This document shows positions 50,105-62,016 of a stretch of DNA of 64,000 nt, piece after piece. This DNA comes from Rotaria macrura. Lineage: Eukaryota; Rotifera; Eurotatoria; Philodinida; Philodinidae. The translations under genes and the position numbers were made by a program. The notes below the pieces were generated by a model. That model was not told the DNA's origin. It was given only the letters and a program-made list of their open reading frames with translations, and made no database searches. Numbering within the stretch: position 1 is the first letter of the stretch; every line of letters begins with the position of its first letter. The DNA lies in assembly GCA_900239685.1 (NCBI GenBank), contig OENT01000614.1:28361-92360 (forward strand), read 5' to 3'.

Positions 50105-53099
50105 GATTCACAGTCATGCAACTATGCATTTAGATATAGACATGACATGCTCAAATAATGTATTGTTACGTGCTATCTTGTCTTTGAACCTATCGGTATG
50201 AATTTCACAAAGATTTATAGTTAGTAAAACATCATTTGGTGATCTTGATTGAAATCTATGTAGTAAAGGGTCACCGATGATGGTGATTGATTTATTTTGG
50301 TTAAAAGACGGTCCCTCATCACGAGATACACCCCTCGTTTCCTTCAAGGAAATGAAATCTGTTCTCTATTGAGTGGTAAATGTAGTATGTTTATTCGAGC
50401 ATGTAATTTATGTTCCTGCTGGAACGGACATATTTTTATTTTCTCCTCTAACGATCATCGTGACCCGAAGAAATATTACAGATATCTATTTGTAGTGAGT
50501 ACAATGAGAGAATATAGAATAGATTTGTCTCAATATATTGCGTTAACTAATTGGCTCATTTATCATCGTTGAAATACAGAAAAACAACTTGAAAATATCT
50601 TGGATTAAACAACAAATATAGAATTTTCTCGTTCTATTGAACGTTTCCGTATGATTAGTTTAACAAGTGTTATTATGTCAATATTTCATCGAGAACAGAA
50701 ATGAAGTGAGTTTGCTCATAGTTAGTAGAGAAATGCTTTTCAGATGTAAATGTCAGAAACGACATAGCTATTGCTATTAATGAGATGGGCATCGCTTGAT
50801 TCTTTATATTCTTGCAGTCTTATCTATAGTATGCAATGAGTTAATTCTGCCCAAGTAACATAAGAAAAAATAATTGACCGATGAGGCTGCAATACATTTG
50901 GCTCGTATATTCATTGATACTATAGATCAAATATTAATAATAAAATTTGATTTCTATACGTTAATTTTTACTATGTTGAATGACAACGATTAAATTTACA
51001 TTTGATTTTTCTAATAAAGAATTAAGTTGCATATGGATATTAATTGCTTGTGTTGTCTACTGAAGAGAAAATTAAGATTATGACAGAAAATACAATATTA
51101 GATATTATTGTTGAAATGATGCTATAACAATAATATTAATTTACTTTTTTTCTATGAAAAAGAACACATGAAATCTTATGATTCATTATCTGTATTTAAT
51201 GTAGAAAAGATGTAAGATTAGTAGTATACTTTGTTTACTGAACCGTTAACGATAGAAGAAATAAATCTACACGTAACAATATGAATATCATATAATGCTG
51301 AATGTTGAATTATATTCATTAGGATGAATGACTTCAATTTATTCATAATAATAATATGATCATAAAAAATTCATCTGTTTAATGTATGCAACAGTCGAAA
51401 GATTTTAAAAAATCTATCTGGAGGATGAAAAAAATAGAGTGTTACTTCTTCTTTTAAATAATCAAAGTTTCAGCTTTCTATATTGTGCTTATCGAAAATG
51501 ATTTTTAAGAAATTGATCCTGTTTACAATTTAAACTGGATATTATACTTAGTGAGTGTGCCAGTATCGAAAGATAATCAATGAACAATGCTTGAATATAT
51601 AAATAAAAACAATACGATAAATATTGAAGATTTTCATTCACTAAGACACTATTACTTTTCTACTATTGAAATCATATATTAAGAAGTAAAGATCGAAGGA
51701 TAGTGCTTACCATTTCAATTCTTATGCCATGCTGTTACTGGAAAACCCAACATTTTATTGATTGTTCTGTTTTGTACCTATACATTAGATAGATTTAGTT
51801 CTATTTTAAAAAAGATGAATCCATATGATATTGATAAATAATTATTCTACCTAATGTAAGAATGGTAGCTGGTAAATTGATATAACCGTACTTGGAAGGC
51901 AGAAAAACTTTAAACCCCCTAAAAACTCATCCATGAAACAAAAAGCAACAATCGTCATGATTAGTGCTGAAATGATTTCAATGGGTATAATAGATTCTAC
52001 GAAATCTCATTACTTAACTTTGTATCGTTAATAATGAATATCTGATGAATAAATTTAAGAAGATTTTATTATTATTCAGTCATGATTGAATTCGATAGAA
52101 ATTTATTTGTAAAAAGAAAAATCATTTTCATACAAAGGTGGCTGTGTTTTCGAAAACACTGGTTCGACAGTGGTCAATTCATTCTCATCGAATGATAATG
52201 AATTTGCATGCATGTTCAAAAGTTTGATAGAAAAAGAAGAAAACCGTATTGTAGAAATCAATCGCTTTCAAATTGATTTCAACTTTGCTCATTTTCTTAT
52301 TGAACTTTTAGTAATTGTCCTTGTACTCTCAACCTCCATTTGGACTTGCTACGATTACACAAAAGCAATTTTATTTATCGTGCAATTATAAAAACGTTTT
52401 TTCTTATGTCTCGTGATTTTGCATTTGTCACAGAACAACGCTTTTCATCGAAGTATAAACTACCATAAATCTTTTCTATTTAAACTGTAGATGCATCATT
52501 TAGAAAATATTCAAGATTATCTCTGTACAATGGAATAACGTTGTGGCTGATTTATTGATAGGGATTCTTCGAATATTCTTACGGTTGGTTGACAGAATCA
52601 AACTGCTTCCGTATGTTGATCAATCATCGAGTTCATAATTCCAATACATACATTCTTAAGAATCAGTCAATTCTGATTGTTTAGAAGTTAGTGCTTTCTT
52701 ATGGAAATATAATGCATTCAAATGGTCGTTCATGGCATGATACACAGAACACATGTTATTTTAAGAAACAGCCAAACCAAGGTATCTGAAAGGAAGACAT
52801 ATTTCTTAAACTTCAAATGCTTTTTGTTAGAAGAACAATGATGTTGAATAATCATCCATATTTTCGTATAAAGAACAGAGATTGTTGTAAATAAAAGCTA
52901 TTTCGAAAGTGTTCAAAGGAGGATGTTTCGATAGATTTTGAATGTTTTTGAGTAATATGAAAGTGTAGTTGAAAGGTGACATATTCTTTTACATCAAGCC
53001 GATGTTTTTGTATGAAATGACGATGTTGATATTCTTCAATAAAAAAGTTTCCTCTCTAATGGTAACAAATTCCTTAGATTAATGAATGGCATCGTGATA
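45555..53099. other. Gene-poor AT-rich region
   Basis: About 7.5 kb without a gene I can support. Noted: a 12-bp palindrome TTCCGGCCGGAA at about 47667, and a pure CT repeat at 50077-50104. Short open frames are scattered on both strands; the longest (49233-49667, minus, 144 codons) has no recognised domain. No RNA gene is recognised. Confidence 0.4.
50077..50104. repeat. CT microsatellite
   Basis: An uninterrupted run of about 14 CT units in the gene-poor region. Confidence 0.9.
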
Positions 53100-54550
53100 T
53101 TCACCTTGACCTTTCTTGATTAAGACGATTATATTCAGCATCTATGATTTGCCCCCATAAATTTTCATTTAATTCAATTGGGTTTCATATAACTGTTGAA
53201 GTTTGTTCAGATGTCCAATTTTAATTAGTAAGATCCATAATCAATGCACCCTTCTTTTTGAGTATATGTTACTCTGCACGTCCGTTTGGTTAGCTCGTGA
53301 AGTTCTGGACAGTCTTCACTAGTTCATGTTAAATAGACTAGTCGAAGGCGATTATTTTCATCGAATTTTTTTAGTATGAATGCAGTGTGCAAGATAGAGA
53401 GCATAGAAAAGAGAATTTATCTTTTATCTCAAAAACAGCTCGCTTCCCCGTATGTTAGCATAAGGTGATGATACCATAGAGGGATTGGTTTTTAGTTTTT
53501 AGAGAATGCAAACAAGATCCTCAGATTCTTTCGTATCACGAGCAATTGCTACGATATAAGTTCCGGTGCGTGTTAGCCGATAAAAAGTTTAATTCTTGAG
53601 TATGATAAACAGTAAAAATTGGAGTGAAAGAGTGTTCAACCAACTGTTGAGTATGCAGCTCAGGGAATATCGTTATGAAGATCATAGATAGAAAAAAAGC
53701 CTATTCGTATGATGCCATCAATTTCCAGCATCTGTAATGACAGGTTGAGTATTAAATTGAAGAAAGATTTATGCGTATCCGACTGAACAGAGAAACATAC
53801 ATTTTTCAATTTTCTCCGACCTTCAGCTAGTCACTGACGAGTTCATCGAAATTTTTTCGTTGAAAGTCAATGCTTAGGAGAATTTATTATTATGAGCTGT
53901 GTATACATAAATGATGGATCCAATTGCGCTATGTTTTGCTTCGTAATTCCACTAGTCGTAGCTAATAAGCTGATTGAAATGAAATTTTTATCATATTCAT
54001 AAGTCGCTTATTGAAGGACTCTATAAAGAAGATCAATATCTGCAAAAAAACAACTTCTCCGATTTTACACCAGCTTCTGGCCCACTGTTTATATGTCGTG
54101 ATGAATCTTCATAAGGAATATAAATTGTACTAATTTGAGTCATGTTATGAACAATGAACACTGTAGTTTCGGCAAGCTCACTACACATGATCAAAAACAC
54201 TTTGTTTTGTTTGAAACCAATGATAAAATCGACTCATCTGTGGACATTCGTGATTGTACTGGCGATATTGGCTATGTGCGTTTTTTAATTTTGAAACTAT
54301 CTTTCTATAGTCGTTGTTAGTAATTATCTAGAGTGATGCGGCTATCAAACCAGTCTAGTAAAAAGACTTGAAATATACGAGTCTTCGAAAGTCGCTGTGA
54401 TTGAACACTTGTATGTTCAAAGAGTAGAACTTCGATATCGTCAGCATATGTTATTGTTGTTGATAATGTTTTATTTTTATTCATCATATAAGTAGCTTCG
54501 ATCAATGAAGGAAAAGATTTCAAAACATAATAAGTGTTGAAGTTTACCAC
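53100..54550 (-). pseudogene. Decayed minus-strand coding relic, family unknown
   Basis: Read on the minus strand, several separate stretches look protein-like but are broken by stops and frame changes. From 5' to 3': about 54036-54183 gives ELAETTVFIVHNMTQIST and then YEDSSRHINSGPEAG; 53501-53583 gives LTRTGTYIVAIARDTKESED; about 53255-53330 gives CPELHELTKRTCRVTYTQKE; about 53110-53225 gives LNENLWGQIIDAEYNRLNQE. Upstream, 54317-54550 may belong to the same relic (TLSTTITYADDIEVLLFEH). No single intron model joins them cleanly, so I read this as a decaying gene. The family is not recognised. Confidence 0.45.
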
Positions 54551-55955
54551 ATTTTTTTAGTAACTGGCATTGAGTCGACTGTTTTCAAGTGATTCATTTT
54601 GTTTTATTTTCATTCAAGAAAGAAAATGAGATAAGGTTCATAGCAATGTATCAAATCCGTCGACTAAGATCAATCAAAGAGAAAATCAGATGTTTTTCAA
54701 TCGTAATTTTATTCACACTGCTATTATTTTTACTTAGAGGGCTCAATAGAATTGAAACTGTAGATGTATATATTTCTGTAGGATTCTTTGACGGGCATGA
54801 ATGTAGTTTAGTTAAGACGTGATGAATCTCGGTACCATCCATATTTACTAATATCGAGATGACCATCCAGTTCTGTTTTTTTCTCATTTGTTTGAAGAGG
54901 AACAACGAATTAGTCTGCATCGTATTCCTGTTATCTAAACTTTTCTTTTGATAAAAAGATGTACCTATTAAGAATCTGAATAGATATGTATGAATCACAT
55001 ATATCGCTTGTGTGTATCTAGTACTTTCACATAGTATAAACTATATTTTATTCTGTCGATCATAGTATTACGAAATTAAGGAGTTCACGTGACAGTAACA
55101 TGAAGAGTCTAGCAATTTTTAATGTTGAAGCCTAATTCAGAGTCGATTTTCGAAGTTTAATGTATAAAGTATGCCTAATAAATAAAGGGGATCAGGGGAA
55201 CACAAAAACCAAGACTAACTTGTGGCACAGAAGAATTTTCTCAGATTGTTAAATAGATATCTCATCAGTTTAGTTTTTTCTTGCAGTCACAATATGAAAT
55301 ATACTGCAAAAGATAAGTACGCTCCAATTTTTTCGAAAAAGTCACATTTCTCAATTAAAATATCTTTTTATTAATTTTTCTGCTACTTTTCTAATGATGT
55401 TTACAGTGAAATCTAGTATTTAAAGATATAATTGAACACTGTCACCTTATGAATCAGTGTACGTTTGATTGTGCCAAATATTGAACTTGTTCTTATTCTT
55501 TATATTTTCTTATCATTAGAGATTCGAAGGAGTTTATTGATATTAATCTATAATTGAATTCATTTACCATGTCCTCGATATTACATACATAATCTATGTC
55601 ATTGAAAAATCTTTTAATATAGTTTATTACATCTAAATCTTTGTCCATTTCTAGTTCCGAGGATTTCCAAGATATAAAAATACCGCAAAGAAAAACTACG
55701 AATTCTTTTATTCGTGTGTAGTGAACAGTAATGGAAGCAGCGCTGTGTGTATAAGTAAGACAAAAATATTGTTTCCATAAAAATCGATAGACACAGAGGA
55801 ACTTTTCAACGACGAATTTGTTCAAATAAACGCAATTAGTTACAATGCAGAATCCTTTGGTTTTTTAATTCACATCGTGGTAATTATTGTTATGCATCAA
55901 TAAAATAACAAGTTTTTACTACGACGCTGATTAGATGATTATTTTTTGTCCCATG
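54551..55955. other. Spacer with possible further relic frames
   Basis: Minus-strand frames at 54651-54998 and 55493-55825 have mildly protein-like stretches (MDGTEIHHVLTKLHSCPSKN; MDKDLDVINYIKRFFNDI), the latter between a plausible acceptor and a GTAAAT donor. They may extend the relic just downstream, but support is weak. Confidence 0.25.
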
Positions 55956-56312
55956 CTAAACATACGAGATATCTTCGCATGTAAAGGATGTTACTTGAAT
56001 AGGTTGCTTAGTATACGGCAATGGATTGAAAGCTGTCAATGTACATTCTTTTTCTTCGCCAAGCATAAAAATTAAACATAAATTGATGCCGGCAACTATT
56101 TGTGTGTAAAAACCAATTATTTCAATCTGTTTAGAAGCTAAAATGGTGTTTGATTTTAATTGTTGACGTGCTAATCTCACCATTTCAATCTTTAATTCAT
56201 GATTATCATTTATTTGCCATCCACCAACAAGTTGATTTGAATAAACATTATCAAAATAGATTGTACAAATATTCATTATCAATATTAACCGATAAACAAA
56301 CATCGTTACCAA
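55956..56312 (-). CDS. Secreted cystatin-like cysteine protease inhibitor
   Basis: An intact single-exon frame of 118 aa. The first 26 residues form a hydrophobic signal peptide (MFVYRLILIMNICTIYF, cut probably near YSNQ). The mature part has the three cystatin wedge elements in order: an N-terminal LVGGW, a central QIVAG in FYTQIVAGINL, and a C-terminal FNPLPY in place of the usual PW pair. Cysteines in NLCLIF, KECTL and FTCED resemble the type 2 cystatin pattern, but one of the usual four seems absent. Such proteins block papain-like cathepsins in secretions or lysosomes. It has no intron, unlike all other genes in the window, and lies in a gene-poor stretch: a recent retrocopy or simply a small compact gene. 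Assignment is by motif order only. Confidence 0.7.
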   Translation of the reverse strand: MVTMFVYRLILIMNICTIYFDNVYSNQLVGGWQINDNHELKIEMVRLARQQLKSNTILASKQIEIIGFYTQIVAGINLCLIFMLGEEKECTLTAFNPLPYTKQPIQVTSFTCEDISYV

Positions 56313-57295
56313 TATCTGTTATTGATTCTTTGTGAGAATCAATCAATAGAATATATTAAAACGAAATGCCCAAGAGCACAGCTGTGGCCATTAAATAGTG
56401 ATTATAAATAGATTTTTACTGTTTGCTCAAGATATATATATATATATATCAAATAAGAGTGTACTATTGACTTAACGTTTGTTTTAGATGAAACTCACAT
56501 CGTATTCCACAGTATTAGGAAAGACACCGAGTAATAAAGAACATAGTACACGGACTCTTCAGTTCATATGGTAATTAGTTGTTTTTACAATGTACGTAGG
56601 CTAGTAGATAATGACTGGAGACGTAGTTGGTAATGATAGAAAAGAGAGTTCATTGAGAATCGGACTAGAAAAAGAAACAACGACCGCACGAACTGGAACT
56701 CAACTTGATGATGTTGTTTGATCCCAAAATGAATGATGAGTCTAGTTCTTTTTAAGATCGATCAAAACTTACCAAGTGATTTTTCGGGCTGATTACAAGC
56801 GAGACAGTGCCATCCATTACAGCAAATCGTTTTTTCTCTGTCTATAAGTAAAATGAAAAAGTGTTTAATATATATTAAATCGTAATCTCGAATGTTAACT
56901 TTTCAATAGATTCGTTTCATATAATGCATGTTATGGAAGTTCGAACGAAGAAGAAACTTGTTCCTTTCTTTTAAAAGTGAGATCTATATGCTTGAAACAT
57001 TTCTGGACGTATTTATGTTGAAATATTAATCGCATATATTTGAAACACAAACGTAACGTTAAAAAGTTTTAGAAAATTCAAGATTTTTCATTGTTTTTCT
57101 AAATGCTAGCAGCTTTATAAACGAGTTTTGATAAACGATCTCAAGATGTGTAACCAAGAAAATTCTATAAAATTAACAGAAAATAGTTGTTAAAACATAT
57201 CGTATGTTACTGTTTGAATTGGTTAACTCTTGTATCTAGTTTACTACAGTCATCGAGGTAAAAAGATAAAAATATATCAATTAAAGGTTTTCTTA
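56313..57295. other. Spacer with TA repeat
   Basis: Non-coding. A TA run at about 56432-56449 lies roughly 120 bp upstream of the cystatin-like start. No other feature is seen. Confidence 0.4.
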
Positions 57296-57454
57296 TATAT
57301 GTTGGAGGGGAAATTAAAATTCTAGGGGAATTTAAAATTCCCCTAGGGGAAATTGAAATTTTAATTTCCCCTATAGGGCAATTTCAAATTCCCCTAACTT
57401 TTTGCTAGGGCAATTTTAAATTCCCCTGAATTTCAATTTCCCCTACAACATATA
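57296..57454. mobile_element. Short palindromic MITE with GGGGAAATT motif
   Basis: About 159 bp with inverted ends: TATATGTTGGAGGGGAAATT at the left against the reverse complement of TATATGTTGTAGGGGAAATT at the right. Inside, GGGGAAATT, AATTTCCCC, and variants AATTCCCC and GGGCAATTT recur in both orientations, so nearly the whole unit can fold back. It is non-coding. Confidence 0.72.
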
Positions 57455-59159
57455 CACTGAATTACCCTAGAAAAATTTACTTGAAAAACTAACTAAAATT
57501 ATATTGTAGTAAGGACACATTGTTCTTTACACTCGATTGCAAGTGAATAAATGGAAAAGTTGATGACTTCTAGTTTTTGTTCCAAGCCCCGCTGAACCAA
57601 TACATGGATACAACGATATTACCATATTTAATTATCAAGTATGCGTTACAGAACGAATATATTCGATTACACACTTATATGCTACATGAGTTTCTCAAAA
57701 TAATCAGTTTTAATATATTTTGTATGCATCAATTTTAGGAGATATACATTTGCCTTTGCCTTTAATTTAGCAAGTTCGGAAAGCTGTCTTTTATTTATAG
57801 ATTTGATGAAATATTATCTAAACGTTGACTCTGAACTCTACAAAGAAATTGAAACTTTAGTTGTCAGCTTATTTTTGACAGTCGAAAGAAACTCATTGTT
57901 ATTTCGTATACAAAGTTCTATAAAACTTGTACAGTAAGAATTCTCAGTAAATCTCAATAAGAAGAATTTAGTATTAGAGCACCTGGTTAGATTCAAGTTT
58001 TAGTAGTTTCTATTAAACATAATGAAAAAAAACACTTTCCAGCATTAAATCAATCGGAAAATAACTCTTTCTGAATTTATACAATGGAAAAATTTCCGCT
58101 TCATATGTATTTCCGTATTTGCCTGTGTTGTAAAGGTATGCAACAGAGCATGGGAGAATTATTTTTCTTCATTATAAAATGAACCTACCATTTTGTTACC
58201 ATCATGAACTGAAACGAAAGTGTCAGATTCATACTAACCGTATGTAGGGACAAGCATTGCCTTCATTAAAACGTTTTTTAATTTCATCAATCAGATGAAC
58301 ATCACTTTTATTTGTTAGCATCTATTTATATGAAAACATGTTTTCGAATCAAATCATAGCAATACAATTTACTGACTGGTAGATTTAATTTTCATGATGT
58401 TAACGATACTGTATATTCTTCAAGAATATCAAATGTCGATGGATTGTGACATGTATCTTGTTCAGTAGTTGTATGCAATGTGAAAGAAAATTGAGAAGTC
58501 GTGGAACATCGTTTTAAATTTTATTTTAGAAATTAATTTACATCTATTTCTTATAATTGGTTTATAATGATACTTGGCAAAGATGACGATGATGATGTTA
58601 GTTAAAACGACCTAATAGGTCATTAACTGCATATTTTCATGTCAGGGAAATCGAAAATTTGTGCACAATTTCTTTCATGTCATAGAATGATTTCCTGCAA
58701 AATCAAAATGAAGAAAACATCGCACAGCTTGTTTCATTTACTTATTCAAAGACCAATATCGTTAGATTTTTTGTATTTTGTGTCCAGTTAAAAAGTAGAA
58801 CATGACATGCAAGATGGTGCCCGTTTGATGATTTTTCAACGATAGTTTATACAATGCACAATATAAGAATGTGTCATGTTATTTACGGCGCATAAAATAT
58901 TGAAAATATGAATATTTATGTTAAATTAAAGAAAAAGTTTATTTAACCTAACAATAAATATACTAGCCATAATGATGCAACTGTCAAGAGAGGGCCCACT
59001 AGAAAATCGAACATTTTTCCATACGACATAATACTTTTGAAAAATCCTACCCCTCTATTTTATGATCGTAAATGAAAGAACAAAGTGGGAAACCTATACA
59101 TTCGAAATTTTAGTTCAATCTGACTTTCCCATAAATAATTATGAAGTATACCCACGGAA
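57455..59159. other. Spacer
   Basis: About 1.7 kb of AT-rich sequence with no supported gene or repeat. Confidence 0.4.
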
Positions 59160-59400
59160 AAAAATTCGCTAAAAAACGCGGTTAAATGCGTTTTTCAAAA
59201 CCGCGGTTAGGAACGGTATTGCGAAACGCGGGAGTCAGACCGTTTATTCGTCTTTTCAAAAACAGTAAAAACCGCGGTTTTTTCAAGACGCGGTAGAACG
59301 CGGTTTTAAAAAACCGCATTAACGGTCTGACTCCCACGTTTTTTGGAAACGCTAAATACCGGGGTTTCTTGACACCGCGGTACAGAGCGGTTTTTTTAAG
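59160..59400. mobile_element. Palindromic element with AACCGCGGTT motif
   Basis: CGCGGTT/AACCGCG motifs occur about ten times in both orientations within 240 bp of otherwise AT-rich DNA. A 20-bp stem with one mismatch pairs 59225-59244 with 59321-59340 (GGGAGTCAGACCGTT core), and further complementary stretches lie outside it. Element boundaries are approximate and no target duplication was identified. Confidence 0.65.
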
Positions 59401-59967
59401 ATGTACTCAAACTATGAAAAAAAAATTAACCAAAATTATTACACTTTCATAGTATTACTTACTTACTTCTTGGTACAGGTAATTTCTATAGGAAACTTTC
59501 ATTGTTGCTCGTTTTTCACTTAGTCGGCCAGGAAGAAATCTAGTTATATATACTTGATNCTTATAAGCTGATCGAGCAAGGGGAAACTGATGATTTTGTG
59601 ATTTTTGTAAAAATTTTTAATCGATTGATTACAATCAATGATATCGGAAAAATCAACAAAAACATTAAAAAAATCACAGAAATCAGAAAAAATAATTAAA
59701 TCAGGAAAATCAGAAAATAAATTAAATCAGGAAATTCAAACGACTCTTGTTTGAGCTGTTTCACCCACCCTTGATTTAAATTTTGAACAACAAGGATACA
59801 AAACTTCATATCGTTGATCGAATCATTGAATTTTTGTTTGATTTTTTAATTTTACAATTAATAAAGAATAAAAGAAATCAGCTGTTCCCGGCTTCACTGC
59901 TAGGATTTTGCACAGATTCCCTCTCAAATGAGATCCACTTTACGAAAACAAAATTCTTTATTACAAT
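59401..59967. other. Spacer with one undetermined base
   Basis: Non-coding. It contains a single N at 59559 and an A-rich stretch with repeated AATCAGAAAA-like units at about 59640-59735. Confidence 0.4.
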
Positions 59968-60315
59968 TAAATGACCCCAGGAGAATCATTCCGACCATGG
60001 GATCCGACAGACATCCGATCATGTTTCTATCGGAGTTTCTCTTATCCGATGAAATCCCATCGGAATCCTGGTTGCGATTCCTGATTCGGATCCCTAGTGT
60101 TGGATTTTATCGAATCCTACTATCGGAATCCGATTGGATTTCATCGTGTGATCAGACAGGCCTCTACTGTTGGGTTTAAATGCTTATTCGTACTCAAATA
60201 AGAAGATAGGTTTCTTCCGTCGGATCCGTTACTGTTTCCACAACCCGGATTCCCATAAGATTTCATCGGAACGTAGGATCCGATTGGATTCGTTATCGGA
60301 TTCATTCACCTGGGA
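59968..60315. mobile_element. Second, end-truncated copy of the 422-bp TCCGAT MITE
   Basis: In reverse orientation this matches the interior of the 26558-26979 element: CCAGGAGAATCATTCCGACC against CCAGGAGGATCATTCTGAC, then a shared GATCATGTTTCTATCGGAG, and further shared blocks around GTGTTGGATTTT, GATAGGTTTCTTCC and CCACAACCCGGATTC. The 22-bp inverted termini and the AAGCCC hairpin are missing. That shows a dispersed repeat family, not a unique sequence. Confidence 0.75.
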
Positions 60316-61960
60316 CAAAACAAAAAATGTCTCTTTGACATCTCATGAAAAGTAGCCTTTAAAAACCTGAAACTATCTATGAGACGCCTACTATTCCCAT
60401 ACAGCTTCAGGCCCATAGGTTTTCAAAGGTGCTGATTTTAGACAGTAAAATTTGGTCTTTTGGAAGAATTGTTGAATAGGAGTGATTGAGATTGGATGGT
60501 GATGATATTAGATTTGTGCACGTATTCTGGTTCTATCAGTTATGTGAAGAGGTAGATTTTGTGACCATGGTTTGGGTTTTTACTCTAGATAGCTCTTGAT
60601 GTACATATATTTTCGGTTGTCAGGGCTGTTCTCTAAGGTGCGGTATTGTTAAGGATCATTTTTTTGGATTTAGTTTTCTAGCTCACACTGCCCATGGTGT
60701 TCGATCGGCTAATGTTTCAGTATTGTGATGGACATATTCGGACGCAAGTTCTTTTCCACTTCTGGATTTCAATGGTGAGCTTTCTATTATGGACGGTGTA
60801 GCGTGACCCATAGTGAGCAGTAATGATTTTATCCGCATGATGACTTTATGTGTGATCTATTTCTCTCAGTGGCTATATAGTGAACAACTCGAGAATTGAA
60901 TCTACAGAAGTTTTTGAAATATCTGACGCTTCTCATTCAGGCGTATATGGTTTGAAGTTTTATGATGTATCATTAGAGAAACAGCTAAAAATGAATACCA
61001 ATCGAACATGGTAATTACAAGATAGTTTTGTAGCTAGACGGTTTAGTATATCATGAAGTCGTTTTACGCGAGATAATGAATCCTAAACCGTTTGGACTTC
61101 AATAGGATCAGGTAACTTGACCCAATCAATAATTATTTCGTTGAGTGTTTTGGACGTTGAACTTTATGTATTGTCCTACTATATGATTTAATTAGCGGAA
61201 GAACTATACGCCTGATCGACATTTTTGTTGTTCTTTTGATGGCTTTCTCGCTTTTGTGATATTCTCGTTAAGAAGCTCATTGATATCAACGAGACATGTT
61301 TGTTCACTAATGGATATATGAGCGATGTTAGTTTGAAGTTTAATCGGTGTCAAATCTAATTTGAAATTGGGAAATTCTACTAATGTGTATTTTGATGGTG
61401 CTATAAACTTGATATTCGTTGAGAAATTCTTTTCATGGAATTTTACAACTCATGAAGATTGCTCATGTACGATGGGAGGATACAAGCTCAGCAGTGCCGT
61501 TTTCTGTCAATAAAACTGACATTCCTGATACAAGAGGTCTTACCTGGAATATGCATAGTTCTATTTTCTGATGGCAGTTCAAGAATCAATCATTTTACAA
61601 AGTCATGAATCTTCTGTATTTTCTCCCAGAATATGATACTGAGCTATTTATACGATTAGTGCATGTGCCATCTCTATTTTTGATTTGTGTGCGAGGTGCA
61701 TTTCGAAAAATCACTATCGGTATCTGTTAAAGAAGATCTGGTGGCGAATGGATAAAATGACTGAACATATTTAATTCCATGGCTTTTGTTGCAAGGATGC
61801 TTGAAGCTTTGGAGTACCGATGACACATGTGCGAAGAAAGTTCATAATCTTCGAATATTGATTGCCCATTTGTCAATCCGTGTAAAAGGTCCAAATATCG
61901 AAAGTCTTCCTTTCATATTTGCTGGCTCAATTCAAGAACGTAATTAATTTGAGATACAAA
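60316..61960 (-). pseudogene. Heavily decayed coding relic, possibly a mobile element
   Basis: Minus-strand translation shows protein-like pieces separated by stops and frame changes: IIDWVKLPDPIEVQTV followed after one stop by DSLSRVKRLHDILNRLATKL (about 60985-61140), HADKIITAHYGSRYTVHNRK (about 60760-60840), and ANMKGRLSIFGPFTRIDKWA (about 61850-61925). Length, decay and position among elements suggest an old transposable element, but no reverse transcriptase, integrase or transposase motif is clear. Confidence 0.35.
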
Positions 61961-62016
61961 TCTTTGTGCTGATTGCATATCGATTTGGTTTTCATTGACT
62001 GAAGTTGAGATATACT

